From assembly GCA_020073705.1 (NCBI GenBank), contig JAIQES010000040.1:1-41596 (forward strand): 41,596 bases of DNA. The letters run 5' to 3'. The stretch's first letter is position 1; every line of letters begins with the position of its first letter. The notes beneath the pieces were generated by a model. The model was given only the letters and a program-made list of their open reading frames with translations. It did no database searches and was not told the origin of the DNA. This DNA comes from Terriglobia bacterium (lineage in GTDB: Bacteria > Acidobacteriota > Terriglobia > Acidiferrales > UBA7541). Shown piece by piece: positions 17,423 through 28,074 of the stretch. The position numbers and the translations under genes were made by a program.

Positions 17423-20400
17423 GGACCACCTGCCCCTGCACTTGCTCCCCGGCTCGCGCGGCCAGCACGCTCGCGGGAATCCGCGGAATGCCCAGAACAC
17501 GCTTGAACTCATGCGGGAATACCTTGATGAATTTTGACAGCGTTGCTTCCCAATTTTGCAGGATCCACTTCGCCTGCGGACTGCCAGTGAGCTCGGCTTG
17601 ACGCGCGATCAGCCGATGCAGGATCTCGGCATCCTTCGGGTCGGTCACCGGCTCCAGGTCCACGTCCGTGCGGTTGCAGCAGACCTCGACGAATTCGCCA
17701 GTCTGGTCCAGCACGTAAGCAATGCCGCCGGTCATGCCCGCCGCGAAGTTGCGCCCCGTTCGCCCTAGCACCACGACCATGCCCCTGGTCATGTATTCGC
17801 AGCCGTGGTCGCCGACACCTTCCACAACAGCCGTGCCGCCGGAGTTGCGCACGGCAAATCGTTCGCCCGCCATGCCATTGAAATACACTTCTCCGCTGGT
17901 CGCGCCGTATAGACAAACGTTGCCGACCAGGATGTTCTCTTCCGGCACGAACTGGGAATTGCGCGGCGGATATATAATCAGCCTGCCGCCGGAGAGCCCC
18001 TTACCCACATAGTCATTGGCCTCGCCTTCGAGTATCAGCGTCACGCCCTTCGCCAGGAATGCGCCAAAGCTCTGCCCGGCGCAACCGTGAAACTGAATGC
18101 GAATCGTGTCGTCCGGCAAACCAGCGGAGCCATAGCGGCGCGCGATCTGTCCGCTGAGCATTGCCCCCACCGTTCGGTGCACGTTGCGGATAGGCAGGCT
18201 GAACGCGACGGGAGTGCGATTTTCGATGGCCGCACCCGCCTGTTCAATCAGTTTGCCATCGAGAGCATCGTCCAGACCGTGGTCCTGGGCCTGCGTGCAA
18301 CGTCGTCCCACGTGCCTCGGCATCGGCGGGTTGTACAGCACCGAGGACAGGTCGATACTCTTGGCTTTCCAGTGGTCGATGTCTTTGCGCTGCACCAGGC
18401 AGTCCACGCGGCCAATCATCTCATCGAGTTTTCGGAAGCCAAGTTCCGCCATGATTCTCCGCAGGTCCTCGGCAACGTAGAACAGGAAATTGATCACATG
18501 CTCGGGCTGGCCCTGGAACTTCTTGCGAAGTTCCGGGTCCTGCGTTGCCACGCCCACCGGACAGGTGTTCAAGTGGCATTTCCGCATCATGATGCAGCCC
18601 ATCGCAATCAGTGGAGTGGTGGCAAACCCAAACTCCTCCGCACCGAGCAGGGCTGCGACCGCAACGTCCCGGCCGGTCTGAAGTTTTCCGTCCACCTGCA
18701 AGCGCACGCGGCTGCGCAGGTCGTTCATCACCAGGACCTGCTGAGTTTCCGAGAGTCCCAGCTCCCAGGGGATACCGGCGTGCCGGATAGAACTGATGGG
18801 TGAAGCGCCGGTCCCGCCGTCGTAGCCGCTGATGAGGATGACGTCCGCATGAGCCTTCGCCACGCCGGCAGCTACCGTTCCCACTCCCACCTCGGCAACG
18901 AGTTTCACTGAAATCCGCGCCTTAGGATTGACGTTCTTCAGGTCGTAAATGAGCTGCGCCAGGTCCTCAATCGAATAGATATCGTGATGAGGAGGCGGAG
19001 AAATCAGGCCCACTCCAGGAATCGAATAGCGCACGCGGGCGATAATGTCGTCCACCTTGCGACCCGGCAACTGCCCGCCTTCTCCCGGCTTGGCGCCCTG
19101 CGCGATCTTGATCTGTAAATCATCCGCGTTCACCAGGTAATTGGCCGTAACGCCAAAGCGGGCCGAGGCCACTTGTTTGATCGCACTCCGGCGCAAATCG
19201 CCATTCGGGTCTGCGTGGAAGCGGCTCTCATCCTCTCCGCCTTCGCCGGTGTTGGACTTCCCGCCGATGCGGTTCATGGCAATCGCCAAAGTCTCATGCG
19301 CTTCCTTGCTGATCGAGCCAAAGGACATGGCGCCCGTCGCAAAGCGCTTCACGATTTCGGAGGCAGGCTCGACTTCCTCGAGCGGAACGGCGGGCGCGGC
19401 CGGCTGGAAATCGAACATGCCGCGGAGCATCTGGAAATCGCGGTTTTGCTGGTTCACGATCTCCGCAAACTCACGGAAAGTCTCGAATTTCGATTGCCGC
19501 ACGGCATGCTGGAGCTTGCTGACCGTCGCCGGATTCAGGAGGTGGCGCTCGCCACGCACGCGAAACTGATATTCGCCGCCAATCCGGAGTTCCGTATCGG
19601 ATTCGTGAGGCGGTTGCATCGCAAACCGATGCTTCATGAGCGCTTCGCGAGCCAAGACCTCAATGCCAATGCCTTCGATTCGCGAGGAGGTGCCCGTAAA
19701 GTATTTCTCGACGAGCGAGCGGTTCAAGCCGATCGCCTCAAAGATCTGTGCTCCCTGATAGCTCTGTAGGGTGGAGATCCCCATCTTGGAGAAGGTCTTC
19801 AGAAGACCCTTGTCGATCCCTTTCATGTAACTCTTGAAAATCTTGTCCCACGTGTACTCAGCTGGGAACGCGCCGTCCTTGTGAAGGTCCTCGAGGGTTT
19901 CGATCGCAAGATATGGGTTGATGGCGCTCGCGCCGTAGCCCAGAAGCAGCGCGTAGTGCATCACTTCGCGTGGCTCACCGGACTCGACAATCAGAGCCAC
20001 CTGATTGCGCGTTTTTTCGCGGATCAAATGATTGTGAACCGCGGAGAGCGCCAGCAGGCTGGGAATCGGCGCGTATTCTTCGTCCACGCCGCGATCGGAC
20101 AGAATCAATAGTGTGTATCCTGACTTGATCGCCAGAGATGCGCGGCGGCAAAGCCTATCGAGCGCTTGCTCGAGTCGCTCCTCGCCGCCATCCACCCGAA
20201 ACAGTATCGGCAGACTGGTGGCGAGGAAATCGCCCCAGCTCACCCGGCGCAGCTTTTCCAGTCTCCAGTTGGAGATGACCGGATGGCGCAGCTTCAGCAT
20301 GTGGCAGTTCTTTGGCGTCTCGTCGAGGATGTTTCCTTCACTTCCGATGTACGAGTTAAGCGACATCACCAGCCCTTCGCGAATCGAATCGATCGCGGGA

Positions 20401-21998
20401 TTGGTGACCTGCGCGAAAGTCTGCTTGAAATAATGGAACAGCAGTTGCGGCTTGTCGGACAAGCAGGCCAGGGGCGTGTCCACCCCCATCGAGCCGACCG
20501 GCTCCTCGCCCGACAACACCGTGGGCGACAGAATCGTCTTGAGGTCTTCGTCGGTATAGCCGAAGGCGCGCTGCCGCATCAGGATCGTATCGTGATCGGT
20601 GGGCTGAACGTGTGGCGGGCTCGGCAGATGATTGAGGGTAATCTGATTGTCTTTCAGCCATTGCGCGTAGGGTTTCCGGGCGGCCAGTTGTTTCTTGGCT
20701 TCTTCATCCGAAATCAGGCGCTTCTGTTCGGTATCCACCAGCAGGATGCGGCCGGGCGCAAGTCTGCCCTTCATGCGCACGTCTTCGGGTTTGACCGGCA
20801 GCACGCCCGCTTCCGAGGCCATGATCACCAGGCCATCCGCGGTGACCAGGTACCGTCCTGGGCGCAGCCCGTTGCGATCCAGCTTGGCGCCAATGATTCT
20901 CCCGTCGGTGAAGGCGACCGCAGCCGGCCCGTCCCACGGCTCCATCAACGAGGCGTGATATTCATAAAACGCCTTGATGTCCTCCGGCATGGTGGCATCG
21001 TGGTCCCATGCTTCGGGAATTAGCATGGACATCACGTGCGGAAGTGTCCGGCCGGAAAGCGTCAGCAGCTCCACCACGTTGTCGAGCATAGCGGAGTCGC
21101 TGCCCCCCGCCGTGATGATAGGCAGCAGTTTCTTAATGTCGTCACCAAACAGAGAAGACGCCAGCACGGATTGCCGCGCGTACATCCAGTTCATGTTGCC
21201 GCGCAAGGTGTTGATTTCCCCGTTATGGCAGAGGTAGCGGTACGGGTGAGCTAGCTTCCAGCTTGGAAATGTGTTGGTCGAGAAGCGCTGGTGGACCAGG
21301 CACAGTCCGCTGGCTAGCTCGGGATCGAGCAGTTCCTTATAAAAATCCGTGATTTGCGGCGCCAGCAGCAAACCCTTGTACACGATGGTGCGCGAAGAAA
21401 GAGACGGAATGTAGAAGAATTCCTTCTCCTTCATATCGGTTTCGGCCACGGCTGCTTCCACTCGCTTGCGCACCACGTAGAGCTTGCGTTCGAGCGCGTC
21501 CTGGTCCATGCCCGGCGCGTTCCGGATGAAAATCTGTTCAATGTACGGCTGCGTGTTGCGGGCCAGGCGTCCGATCATATTGCCGTTGATCGGCGTGTCG
21601 CGCCACCCGAGGACGGTCAGCCCTTCCTCGCGGGCTATCTTCTCAATAATTCCTTCGCACAGAAGACGGTCGTGCGGATCGACCGGAAGGAATACCATAC
21701 CCACCCCGTACTCACCGGGAGCCGGCAGGGAGAGCCCCAGACGCGCCGATTCGCGATCGAAGAAGGCATGTGGAATCTGGATCAGGATGCCCGCACCGTC
21801 GCCGGTCTGCGGATCGCAACCGCAAGCGCCGCGATGGGCGAGGTTGATCAGAATCTGCACCCCTTTGAGGACGATGTCGTGTGACTTCCGGCCTTCAATA
21901 TTCGCGACGAACCCGACGCCGCAAGCATCGTGCTCGTGCTCCGGGCGATACAGGCCTTGAGCGGCAGGCAAACCTTGAAATGGGTAGATTTCCTTCAT
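17415..21998 (-). CDS. gltB: glutamate synthase large subunit
   Basis: 1527 residues, full length. It converts 2-oxoglutarate and glutamine to two glutamates. The class II glutamine amidotransferase domain begins at Cys26 (DACGVGF) after a propeptide. The central domain and the FMN-binding synthase domain follow ([21 protein letters not shown]), then the [3Fe-4S] cysteines in [10 protein letters not shown] and the C-terminal GXGXG beta-helix domain. ATG 21998 has GGAGGG 11 bp upstream. It is divergent from a LysR gene across 340 bp, the same arrangement as GltC and gltAB in Bacillus, so control by that regulator is likely. Confidence 0.97.
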   Translation of the reverse strand: MKEIYPFQGLPAAQGLYRPEHEHDACGVGFVANIEGRKSHDIVLKGVQILINLAHRGACGCDPQTGDGAGILIQIPHAFFDRESARLGLSLPAPGEYGVGMVFLPVDPHDRLLCEGIIEKIAREEGLTVLGWRDTPINGNMIGRLARNTQPYIEQIFIRNAPGMDQDALERKLYVVRKRVEAAVAETDMKEKEFFYIPSLSSRTIVYKGLLLAPQITDFYKELLDPELASGLCLVHQRFSTNTFPSWKLAHPYRYLCHNGEINTLRGNMNWMYARQSVLASSLFGDDIKKLLPIITAGGSDSAMLDNVVELLTLSGRTLPHVMSMLIPEAWDHDATMPEDIKAFYEYHASLMEPWDGPAAVAFTDGRIIGAKLDRNGLRPGRYLVTADGLVIMASEAGVLPVKPEDVRMKGRLAPGRILLVDTEQKRLISDEEAKKQLAARKPYAQWLKDNQITLNHLPSPPHVQPTDHDTILMRQRAFGYTDEDLKTILSPTVLSGEEPVGSMGVDTPLACLSDKPQLLFHYFKQTFAQVTNPAIDSIREGLVMSLNSYIGSEGNILDETPKNCHMLKLRHPVISNWRLEKLRRVSWGDFLATSLPILFRVDGGEERLEQALDRLCRRASLAIKSGYTLLILSDRGVDEEYAPIPSLLALSAVHNHLIREKTRNQVALIVESGEPREVMHYALLLGYGASAINPYLAIETLEDLHKDGAFPAEYTWDKIFKSYMKGIDKGLLKTFSKMGISTLQSYQGAQIFEAIGLNRSLVEKYFTGTSSRIEGIGIEVLAREALMKHRFAMQPPHESDTELRIGGEYQFRVRGERHLLNPATVSKLQHAVRQSKFETFREFAEIVNQQNRDFQMLRGMFDFQPAAPAVPLEEVEPASEIVKRFATGAMSFGSISKEAHETLAIAMNRIGGKSNTGEGGEDESRFHADPNGDLRRSAIKQVASARFGVTANYLVNADDLQIKIAQGAKPGEGGQLPGRKVDDIIARVRYSIPGVGLISPPPHHDIYSIEDLAQLIYDLKNVNPKARISVKLVAEVGVGTVAAGVAKAHADVILISGYDGGTGASPISSIRHAGIPWELGLSETQQVLVMNDLRSRVRLQVDGKLQTGRDVAVAALLGAEEFGFATTPLIAMGCIMMRKCHLNTCPVGVATQDPELRKKFQGQPEHVINFLFYVAEDLRRIMAELGFRKLDEMIGRVDCLVQRKDIDHWKAKSIDLSSVLYNPPMPRHVGRRCTQAQDHGLDDALDGKLIEQAGAAIENRTPVAFSLPIRNVHRTVGAMLSGQIARRYGSAGLPDDTIRIQFHGCAGQSFGAFLAKGVTLILEGEANDYVGKGLSGGRLIIYPPRNSQFVPEENILVGNVCLYGATSGEVYFNGMAGERFAVRNSGGTAVVEGVGDHGCEYMTRGMVVVLGRTGRNFAAGMTGGIAYVLDQTGEFVEVCCNRTDVDLEPVTDPKDAEILHRLIARQAELTGSPQAKWILQNWEATLSKFIKVFPHEFKRVLGIPRIPASVLAARAGEQVQGQVVRG

Positions 21999-22281
21999 GT
22001 TAGCCGGGCCCTCCGTTCGGGCATTCGGGATAGCGCCACCTGCATTCCTTTTCGCTGCTTGGCTATCCCAAACTTCACCTTCCCAAACGTCCCAGCCTCC
22101 TTTTCGAGTGACCCTTCTTCGCTTACCAATCTATGCAGACCAAAAAAGCACCGCCTGCGAAAGCGGCACCTCCCACACTTCTTCGCCGCTTTCCGTCGGC
22201 CCTACGGAATGTGCCTATATTATCACTCCTCCGGCATAGTTGTCCTGTGGACAACGACTCTGCATTCTTATCCAATGCATC

Positions 22282-22306
22282 AGGATTTTGAATTCAATGC
22301 AATCCT
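22282..22306. promoter_or_regulatory. candidate LysR-type operator between gltB and lysR
   Basis: AGGATT and AATCCT form inverted arms 13 bp apart, enclosing the palindrome TTGAATTCAA (22288-22297). Dyads of this size with an A/T-rich core are typical LysR targets. It lies 33-57 bp upstream of the LysR start and about 285-310 bp from the gltB start. The remainder of the 21999-22338 gap shows no gene. Confidence 0.45.
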
Positions 22307-22321
22307 CTTTACCGCATCTGC

Positions 22322-22327
22322 TATAAT
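22322..22327 (+). promoter_or_regulatory. -10 box TATAAT of lysR, near-leaderless mRNA
   Basis: A perfect TATAAT ends 11 bp before the LysR ATG at 22339. Transcription would start about 4-6 nt before the codon, and no Shine-Dalgarno sequence is present, so the mRNA is probably leaderless. No convincing -35 hexamer is seen, which fits a regulated promoter. Confidence 0.5.
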
Positions 22328-22338
22328 CCCGCGACACT

Positions 22339-23253
22339 ATGGATTTCGACCAACTTACAACTTTTATAGAGATCGCAAAACTAGGGAGTTTCTCGCGGGC
22401 GGGTCAAAAACTGTTCCGCTCCCAGCCAGCCGTCAGCGCCCAAGTCCGCCAATTGGAGCAGGAATACGGAGAAAAACTCTTCGATCGCGGGCGGAGGTCC
22501 GTGCGGCTGACTTCCGCAGGCGAAACGCTGTACGAATACGCGGTGCGCCTGGTGAACATGCGGGCCGAATCCTTGCGCGCCGTGGCCGATAAAGCCACGA
22601 CTCCCCGCGGGGTGCTCGCTCTCGGAGCCAATGAGGCAACCTGCCTGTACGTGCTCCCCGATCTGTTTGCCGAATACCATCGCCTGTACCCATCGGTGCA
22701 GATCAGCATCTACCGCAATTTCAGCCACAAGGTCCTGCAAAAAGTCGAGGACGGGACGATTGATGTCGGGATTGTCACGCTTCCCGCCAAGTCGCCGAGT
22801 CTGAAAATCCATCCGATTTTCCGGGATCGCGTGATGCTCATGGTGAATCCGCGCAATCCCCTGGCGAAGCTCAAGAGCGTTCGCATGAAGGATATCGCCG
22901 AGCAGCCGCTGATTTTTCCTCGAACAGGATTCACCCGGCAGTTGCTGGACAAGCATTTCCGGCCCTACCGCGCGCAACTTCAGATCACGATGGAACTGAC
23001 CAGCGTGGGCATGATCAAGTGCTTTGTCGCGGCAGGTCTCGGTGTATCGCTGATCAGCGCAAGTTTTGCACGTAACGAAGTCCGGGCCGGAGAGGTGAAG
23101 TTGATTCCCATCGCGGATGTAGACCTCTGGCGCGAGCTAGGGCTCGTCTATCGCCGCGACCGCACACTGCCCCGCTCGGCCACAGCCTTCATCACACTTC
23201 TCAAGCAGCGTGCTGCTGAAAATCCCGATCTGGAAGTTGCGCGCAGCCGCTAA
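22339..23253 (+). CDS. LysR-family transcriptional regulator, candidate gltBD regulator
   Basis: 304 residues, the typical LysR length. The N-terminal winged helix-turn-helix (residues 1-60: FIEIAKLGSFSRAGQKLFRSQPAVSAQVRQLE) and a periplasmic-binding-like effector domain (about 90-295) are clear. It resembles the CysL/GltC branch. Start ATG 22339 is fixed by the normal LysR N-terminus. Its position, divergent from gltB, suggests it senses a nitrogen metabolite such as 2-oxoglutarate or glutamate and controls gltBD; this comes from context and not from effector-site residues. Confidence 0.92.
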   Translation: MDFDQLTTFIEIAKLGSFSRAGQKLFRSQPAVSAQVRQLEQEYGEKLFDRGRRSVRLTSAGETLYEYAVRLVNMRAESLRAVADKATTPRGVLALGANEATCLYVLPDLFAEYHRLYPSVQISIYRNFSHKVLQKVEDGTIDVGIVTLPAKSPSLKIHPIFRDRVMLMVNPRNPLAKLKSVRMKDIAEQPLIFPRTGFTRQLLDKHFRPYRAQLQITMELTSVGMIKCFVAAGLGVSLISASFARNEVRAGEVKLIPIADVDLWRELGLVYRRDRTLPRSATAFITLLKQRAAENPDLEVARSR

Positions 23254-23314
23254 GTACAGCCAAGAGTGATGGGGGTTTTTCCCCGCTCATCAGCGGAAGC
23301 CAATCGACGCCACC

Positions 23315-23370
23315 TTTGAGCCTGTGCCGCCTTTGATTTTCAGGGTCTCCATCATAAGAGCCGGCTCAAA
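23315..23370. terminator. convergent terminator-like inverted repeat
   Basis: TTTGAGCC (23315-23322) and GGCTCAAA (23363-23370) form an 8-bp stem with a 40-nt loop between the convergent lysR and ABC exporter genes. A smaller GGGG-TTTTT-CCCC hairpin lies just before, near 23271. Either may end transcription, but neither has a strong U-tract. Confidence 0.35.
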
Positions 23371-23398
23371 ACACAAAAGGGGGGCGTACCGGGACCCG

Positions 23399-25366
23399 CT
23401 ACGCAGTGCGGTCGCGAAGCAGGCGCAGCAGGTCCGAATCCGAATCGGCGGGCAAAGTGGTGTCTGTTTCCGAAGTCTCGGTCATCTCGCCTTCACTTGA
23501 CGGCAAGAACAGATTGCTCTCCAAACCGTACTGCTTGTCGTAGAGTTCCCGGTAACGCCCATCTGCCGCATAGAGCGACGCGTGAGTTCCGCGCTCGACA
23601 ATTTCCCCGGCCTCGACGACGAGGATCTGGTCGGCGCGGCGAATCGTCGAGAGGCGGTGCGCGATCACGAATGTCGTGCGTCCGCGCATCAATTGAGCGA
23701 GGCCCTCCTGAATCAGCATTTCAGATTCGGAGTCGAGACTGGATGTCGCCTCATCGAGAATCAGGATTCGCGGGTTGGCGAGTACGGCGCGAGCAATCGA
23801 AACACGCTGGCGCTGCCCGCCGCTTAATTTGACGCCGCGCTCGCCGATGAGCGTGTCGTATTTTTCCGGAAAACGCTCTGCGAATTCGTCCACGCGCGCA
23901 ATCCGGCAGGCGGCCAAAATTTCTTCCTCGCTCGCGCGTGGCCGCGAAAACGCGACGTTTTCGCGGATCGTGCCGTCAAACAAAAACGACTCCTGCAGCA
24001 CGACGCCCAGGCGCGTGCGGTACGAATCCAGCCGCACCGTGGCCAGGTCCACGCCGTCCACCCGCACGCGGCCATCGAGCGGCACATGAAATGCCGCTAC
24101 CAGTCCGATGATCGTGGATTTCCCCGACCCGGACGAACCAACCAGCGCCGTGACCGTGTCCGGCTTTGCAAGGAAGCTAACCTGCCGAAGCACCGGCTTG
24201 CCGGGATCGTAAGCAAAGCTGACGTTTTCGAACTCTACTTCTCCCTCGATGTCGGGCAACGTAACCGTGCGGCGCGGGTCCTCATCCTCGGGACGCTCAT
24301 TGAGGATTTCGCGCGTGCGCTCGAGTCCCGCGATCGCTTCGGTCAGTTGCGTGCCAATGCCCACGACTTGGAAGACCGGCGCCACCAGGAACGCCAGAAA
24401 CGCCATATAGCTGACGTAGCCGCCGACGGTGAGCGTACCGGCCTGGATTTCGTGCGCGCCGATCAGCATGACCAGCCCGCCGGCCACTCCCAGCAGCGCC
24501 GTCGTCGAGAAGTTCATCATCGACATCGCGGTCAGCGAGCGGAGAACGTTGTCGAGCAGGCGCTGGACCCCGTGGGTAAATACCTCGTGTTCGCGCGCCT
24601 CCGCGTGGTAGCCCTTCACCACGCGGACCCCGGAGAGCGATTCGGTAAGTCGCCCGCTGACCTCGGCGTTGATTTTCGACCTCTCACGGAAAATCGGTCG
24701 AATGAGGCCGAAGGCCTTCCGCAGCGAAAGCATGCTCATCAGGAGCAGCCCGAACGCCACGCCGGTCATCAATGGACTAATGCGCAGCAGCAGCACCAGC
24801 GCAATCGTGGCCGTCAGCAGCCCGCCCAGAAATTCCACCAAACCCGTGCCGATCAGGTTCCGCACGCCCTCGACGTCGTTCATGATGCGTGAGACAAGAG
24901 CGCCAGTCTTGTTCGCATCGTAGTAGGCCACCGGGAGCCTCCCCACATGCTCCTGCACCTTGCGGCGCAGCTCCGTAATCATACGCTGCGCCGCCTTCGA
25001 GAGCAGTTGCGTCAGCGCATAGGAGGTCACACCCTGGACCAGCGTGGCCAGCAACACGGCCCCCACCAATGGCAACAGCAAGTTCGTCTGATGTTTGCCG
25101 AACACGTTGTCGAACAGATACTTCTGCGACGCGGGGAGCGCCAGGCCCGATACGCGGTTGATGGCCATGAGCAAGAGGCCCACGGCGAGCAGGCTCCGCC
25201 GCGGGCGAAGAAGCGCCCACACTTCGGGCACTTGCTCCAGCAAACGTGACGGTTTTGCCTTGCCGGCCGCGTCTCCGGCCAGTTCACGGCCTGCCTTCGC
25301 GCCCGGACTCCGCTCCGCCATGCCGCGTTGCGTCCCAATCACTCCGAAACGACCAGACATTCTCAT
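23399..25366 (-). CDS. MsbA-like ABC exporter, fused permease-ATPase
   Basis: 655 residues from 25366 (ATG 25360 equally possible). An N-terminal cytosolic extension of about 55 residues is followed by a six-helix ABC exporter membrane domain (about 55-350) and a nucleotide-binding domain (about 375-620). The latter has Walker A GSSGSGKST, the Q-loop in VLQESFLF, signature LSGGQ, Walker B ILILDEATSSLD and the H-loop in VIAHRLST. It should act as a homodimer exporting a lipid or hydrophobic compound from the inner membrane; the substrate is not predictable. The C-terminus ends in an acidic Ser/Thr-rich tail. Flanking gene order gives no clue. The 296-bp gap upstream (25367-25662) holds no gene I can support. 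Confidence 0.9.
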   Translation of the reverse strand: MRMSGRFGVIGTQRGMAERSPGAKAGRELAGDAAGKAKPSRLLEQVPEVWALLRPRRSLLAVGLLLMAINRVSGLALPASQKYLFDNVFGKHQTNLLLPLVGAVLLATLVQGVTSYALTQLLSKAAQRMITELRRKVQEHVGRLPVAYYDANKTGALVSRIMNDVEGVRNLIGTGLVEFLGGLLTATIALVLLLRISPLMTGVAFGLLLMSMLSLRKAFGLIRPIFRERSKINAEVSGRLTESLSGVRVVKGYHAEAREHEVFTHGVQRLLDNVLRSLTAMSMMNFSTTALLGVAGGLVMLIGAHEIQAGTLTVGGYVSYMAFLAFLVAPVFQVVGIGTQLTEAIAGLERTREILNERPEDEDPRRTVTLPDIEGEVEFENVSFAYDPGKPVLRQVSFLAKPDTVTALVGSSGSGKSTIIGLVAAFHVPLDGRVRVDGVDLATVRLDSYRTRLGVVLQESFLFDGTIRENVAFSRPRASEEEILAACRIARVDEFAERFPEKYDTLIGERGVKLSGGQRQRVSIARAVLANPRILILDEATSSLDSESEMLIQEGLAQLMRGRTTFVIAHRLSTIRRADQILVVEAGEIVERGTHASLYAADGRYRELYDKQYGLESNLFLPSSEGEMTETSETDTTLPADSDSDLLRLLRDRTA

Positions 25367-25662
25367 TTCGTATCTATCTTAGAATATTAACGTGAGAGTC
25401 GCTACTGTTGCCTGTGCCCGGCGAACACACCTTTTGAATTAGATGCAACGCATGCCGTTTCAGCGCAAGAAATATCGGCGCGCAGCAGGAGCAGCTCGAA
25501 GCGGACGTGCGCGTGTATGGGACCAGCTTCCTGCCATAGAGGTCCTCTTCAGCGGCAACAGTGTCATCAACTAGCCACAGAAATGGCAGAGGTGGGCGAA
25601 AGCTGACTCGTGGGAATTGCTAGAATTTCCCCCATCAACGGTCCGATATCCTAAGTGGGTTC

Positions 25663-26067
25663 TCAGCCGGACACCTGCGAAGTGCAAAATGCACAACGAC
25701 GTGCACTAATTGGGATTTCGCTCAGGCATTCCGGGCACTTGCGTGTTGTAGGGCCGGCTGGCGGCTGTTTTCGCGACCGGGCGATCAATGCATTCACCGG
25801 CACCACAACAAAGAAATACACGGCAGCGGCAATGATGAGAAACGACAGCAGAGCATTAATGAAATCTCCATATAGGAATTTGCTGCCATTGATCGTGAAA
25901 GTTAAAGAGGAGAAATCCGGCTGTCTTGCGATCGCTGCAATCAACGGTGTCAGGAGGTCCTTCACAAATCCGGTGACGACGGCACCGAACGCTGCACCAA
26001 TTACGATACCCACCGCCATATCCACAACGTTGCCTCTGAGCAGAAACTGCTTAAAGCCTTTCAACAT
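25663..26067 (-). CDS. mscL: large-conductance mechanosensitive channel with zinc-ribbon tail
   Basis: 134 residues from ATG 26067 (GGAGGG upstream). Pentameric inner-membrane emergency valve opening on hypo-osmotic shock. TM1 (about 15-45, NVVDMAVGIVIGAAFGAVV with the gate-lining glycines) and TM2 (about 70-97) are typical, as is the N-terminal amphipathic helix FKQFLLRGN. The usual cytosolic C-terminal helix bundle is replaced by a zinc-ribbon: Cys111, Cys114, Cys125 and Cys128 (CPEC and CAFC). This tail could alter assembly or gating or bind a partner. It stands alone, with 255 bp upstream to the AsmA-like gene. Confidence 0.94.
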   Translation of the reverse strand: MLKGFKQFLLRGNVVDMAVGIVIGAAFGAVVTGFVKDLLTPLIAAIARQPDFSSLTFTINGSKFLYGDFINALLSFLIIAAAVYFFVVVPVNALIARSRKQPPAGPTTRKCPECLSEIPISARRCAFCTSQVSG

Positions 26068-26322
26068 TTGTCCCTCCTATTCCTCAAATGATGTGGCCTC
26101 TACTTCTGGTGAACTACCGCCAGGACTGCCCATCCTGGGTCTTCGCAGCCCGACTCCGAGCATTTGCACTCAGAAGAACGATCGAAATCTCCTATAGACC
26201 GCCCTTTCCATACGTTAACCGGATACCTGCTGCGTCGATGAGCTGCTGAACTGGATTGTGCTGTTGTTGCTCATGCGCTATGGTGGACATTGTTGAAATT
26301 TAGAGCTGTTGAGCCAGGGTCG

Positions 26323-27978
26323 CTACTGCTTCTTCTTGCCGAAGAGGCCGCCGACCTGCTTGCCAAGATTCTGGATATCTTGTCCGCTCGTCGGCAAGCT
26401 ACCGACGGCGCCTTTCGCAAGACTGCCAGCCATCGCGCCGACGTCGGGAAGGAACTCTGGCTTTGATGTAGTGCCCTGAATCTTAAAGGGAATCCCGGCT
26501 CCGCTGCCTTGCTGGCCGCCAATGGCCGAGGTCAGACCCGCAATCTTGCCCATCGGGCTGTTCGAAGCGCTGAGGTGCGCCACCATTTGAAAATTCAGCG
26601 CCTGATCCGCGCCGATCGTGCCGCTGCCGGTCATACTTCCGATGGCGGGCACCACTAAGTTCAGATTGTCCGCACGAATCCCCTCAGGAGCGACGCGCAG
26701 TTTGGAGCTGAATGTTTCAATCACCGTGTCCGATCCCTTCGGAATGCCCGCGAATGACGATAGCGCGCCCATCTTCGCACCCAGATCAAATCCCGCCAGC
26801 TTTCCGTTCGAGAGCTTCACCGGCCCGGTGGTCACGAGCTTGTCTATTGAGCCGTTGATCGCCAAGTCCACGTTCACCGTGCCCTCTTTGAGAGACGCAC
26901 CCGAAGGCAGCGTCACTCCCACCGCCGGCAACACCGATTCCAGATCGGAAGCCGGCATGGCCGTTCCGGTTAGCTTCATGGCCACGGACGGCGTCTCGCC
27001 GGAATTATTGAACGTCCCCGTCAGGTGCGCGACGGCCTTGCCGATGTGAACATCTCCTTGCTTCAGCGAGCCGGTCTGCGGCTTGAGCACGTAGTTCGTG
27101 TCGTAGTCCATTTGTACCGGCTGACCGGCTGGCGAGCCGCCCGGAACGAGCTTCAGCTTCGTCGCGGTGATTTTTCCTTTCGAGTTCACCCGCTGGCCGT
27201 CGGACGAGAGGGTCCCAGAGAAGTTCATTACTCCGGCGATTCCCGAGGAAGGGTCCAGGAACCCAGTCGATGTCAGATCGAGGCTGCGGATTTCCAGACT
27301 GGCTTCGACGGGCGTCTGCGCCGCGTCGGTTTGGTTCAGCGGCCCGGCTTTTCCGGTCACCTTGATGCTGCCGTTCCCCGGCGTCGCCACGGCGAACTGG
27401 AAAGGGAACTGAGAAGTATACGAAAGATCGGACGCCGTGAGGTTCATCTGATCATACTCATGCCGCTTTGCATTTGAGCCCGCTTGTCCTACCGTGAGCT
27501 TCCCGTGCTTGATTTCGATCTTCTGCACGGAAACGTTTGCAGCCGAGCCAGAAGAAGACGATGAACCGGCGGGCGAAGCAGCGCCTTTCGCGCCCAGGGT
27601 CGAGAAGTTCCATTCGCCGGAAGCGGCGCGCAGCAGCGTCACTTCGGGCTGATCGATGGCGACCCCGGTGACGTGGAGCTGTCGCGAGAAGATCAGCGGC
27701 ATCATCTCTACGCCGACGGCGACGGATTTCGCCTTCAAGAAAGAGCCAGAGCCAAACTTCGGGTCTTCCGAGATGGCGATGTCTTCGATCGAGACGCCTC
27801 CCGAAAATAGCGCTAGGCGAATGTTGCCTATCGCAACCTTGCGGCCGAGCGCGCTCTCCGCCGCCGACTTGACCTGCGGCTTAAATTTGTTCGCGTCAAT
27901 GAAGAATGGTAGCAGGACGGCCACCACGAGGAGGAGTACAATCAGTCCGCTCACGATGTAGATAATTTTGCGTGCCAT
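26323..27978 (-). CDS. AsmA-family protein
   Basis: 551 residues from ATG 27978, chosen because AGGAGA lies 7 bp upstream; the in-frame ATG at 27984 is too close to that site. One N-terminal membrane anchor (about residues 4-26) is followed by the AsmA signature DANKFKPQVKSAAESALGRKVAIGNIRLALF and a long beta-rich periplasmic body. The C-terminal part repeats the strand pattern of AsmA_2 domains (LKEGTVNVDLAINGSIDKL). AsmA proteins act in outer-membrane biogenesis and inter-membrane phospholipid transport, so a Gram-negative envelope is implied. A GTGAC-N4-ATCAC operator lies 83-96 bp upstream. Confidence 0.88.
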   Translation of the reverse strand: MARKIIYIVSGLIVLLLVVAVLLPFFIDANKFKPQVKSAAESALGRKVAIGNIRLALFSGGVSIEDIAISEDPKFGSGSFLKAKSVAVGVEMMPLIFSRQLHVTGVAIDQPEVTLLRAASGEWNFSTLGAKGAASPAGSSSSSGSAANVSVQKIEIKHGKLTVGQAGSNAKRHEYDQMNLTASDLSYTSQFPFQFAVATPGNGSIKVTGKAGPLNQTDAAQTPVEASLEIRSLDLTSTGFLDPSSGIAGVMNFSGTLSSDGQRVNSKGKITATKLKLVPGGSPAGQPVQMDYDTNYVLKPQTGSLKQGDVHIGKAVAHLTGTFNNSGETPSVAMKLTGTAMPASDLESVLPAVGVTLPSGASLKEGTVNVDLAINGSIDKLVTTGPVKLSNGKLAGFDLGAKMGALSSFAGIPKGSDTVIETFSSKLRVAPEGIRADNLNLVVPAIGSMTGSGTIGADQALNFQMVAHLSASNSPMGKIAGLTSAIGGQQGSGAGIPFKIQGTTSKPEFLPDVGAMAGSLAKGAVGSLPTSGQDIQNLGKQVGGLFGKKKQ

Positions 27979-28060
27979 GGTCATTCTCCTTTTCTCGCTG
28001 TGCTTCTTGCATGCTCAAGCTTTCCGCCTCGCAATGTAGTGATCATGCGGAAATGTTGCA

Positions 28061-28074
28061 GTGACCTGCATCAC
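28061..28074. promoter_or_regulatory. CRP/FNR-type operator upstream of the asmA-like gene
   Basis: GTGAC-ctgc-ATCAC, a near-copy of operator A at 7851. It lies 83-96 bp upstream of the AsmA-like start, much like the 72-85 bp seen at usp. Confidence 0.62.

Noticed and set aside
25441-25550. Protein-like stretch (QQEQLEADVRVYG) in the gap before the ABC exporter
   Set aside because: Too short, no start or ribosome site and no recognisable parent gene.
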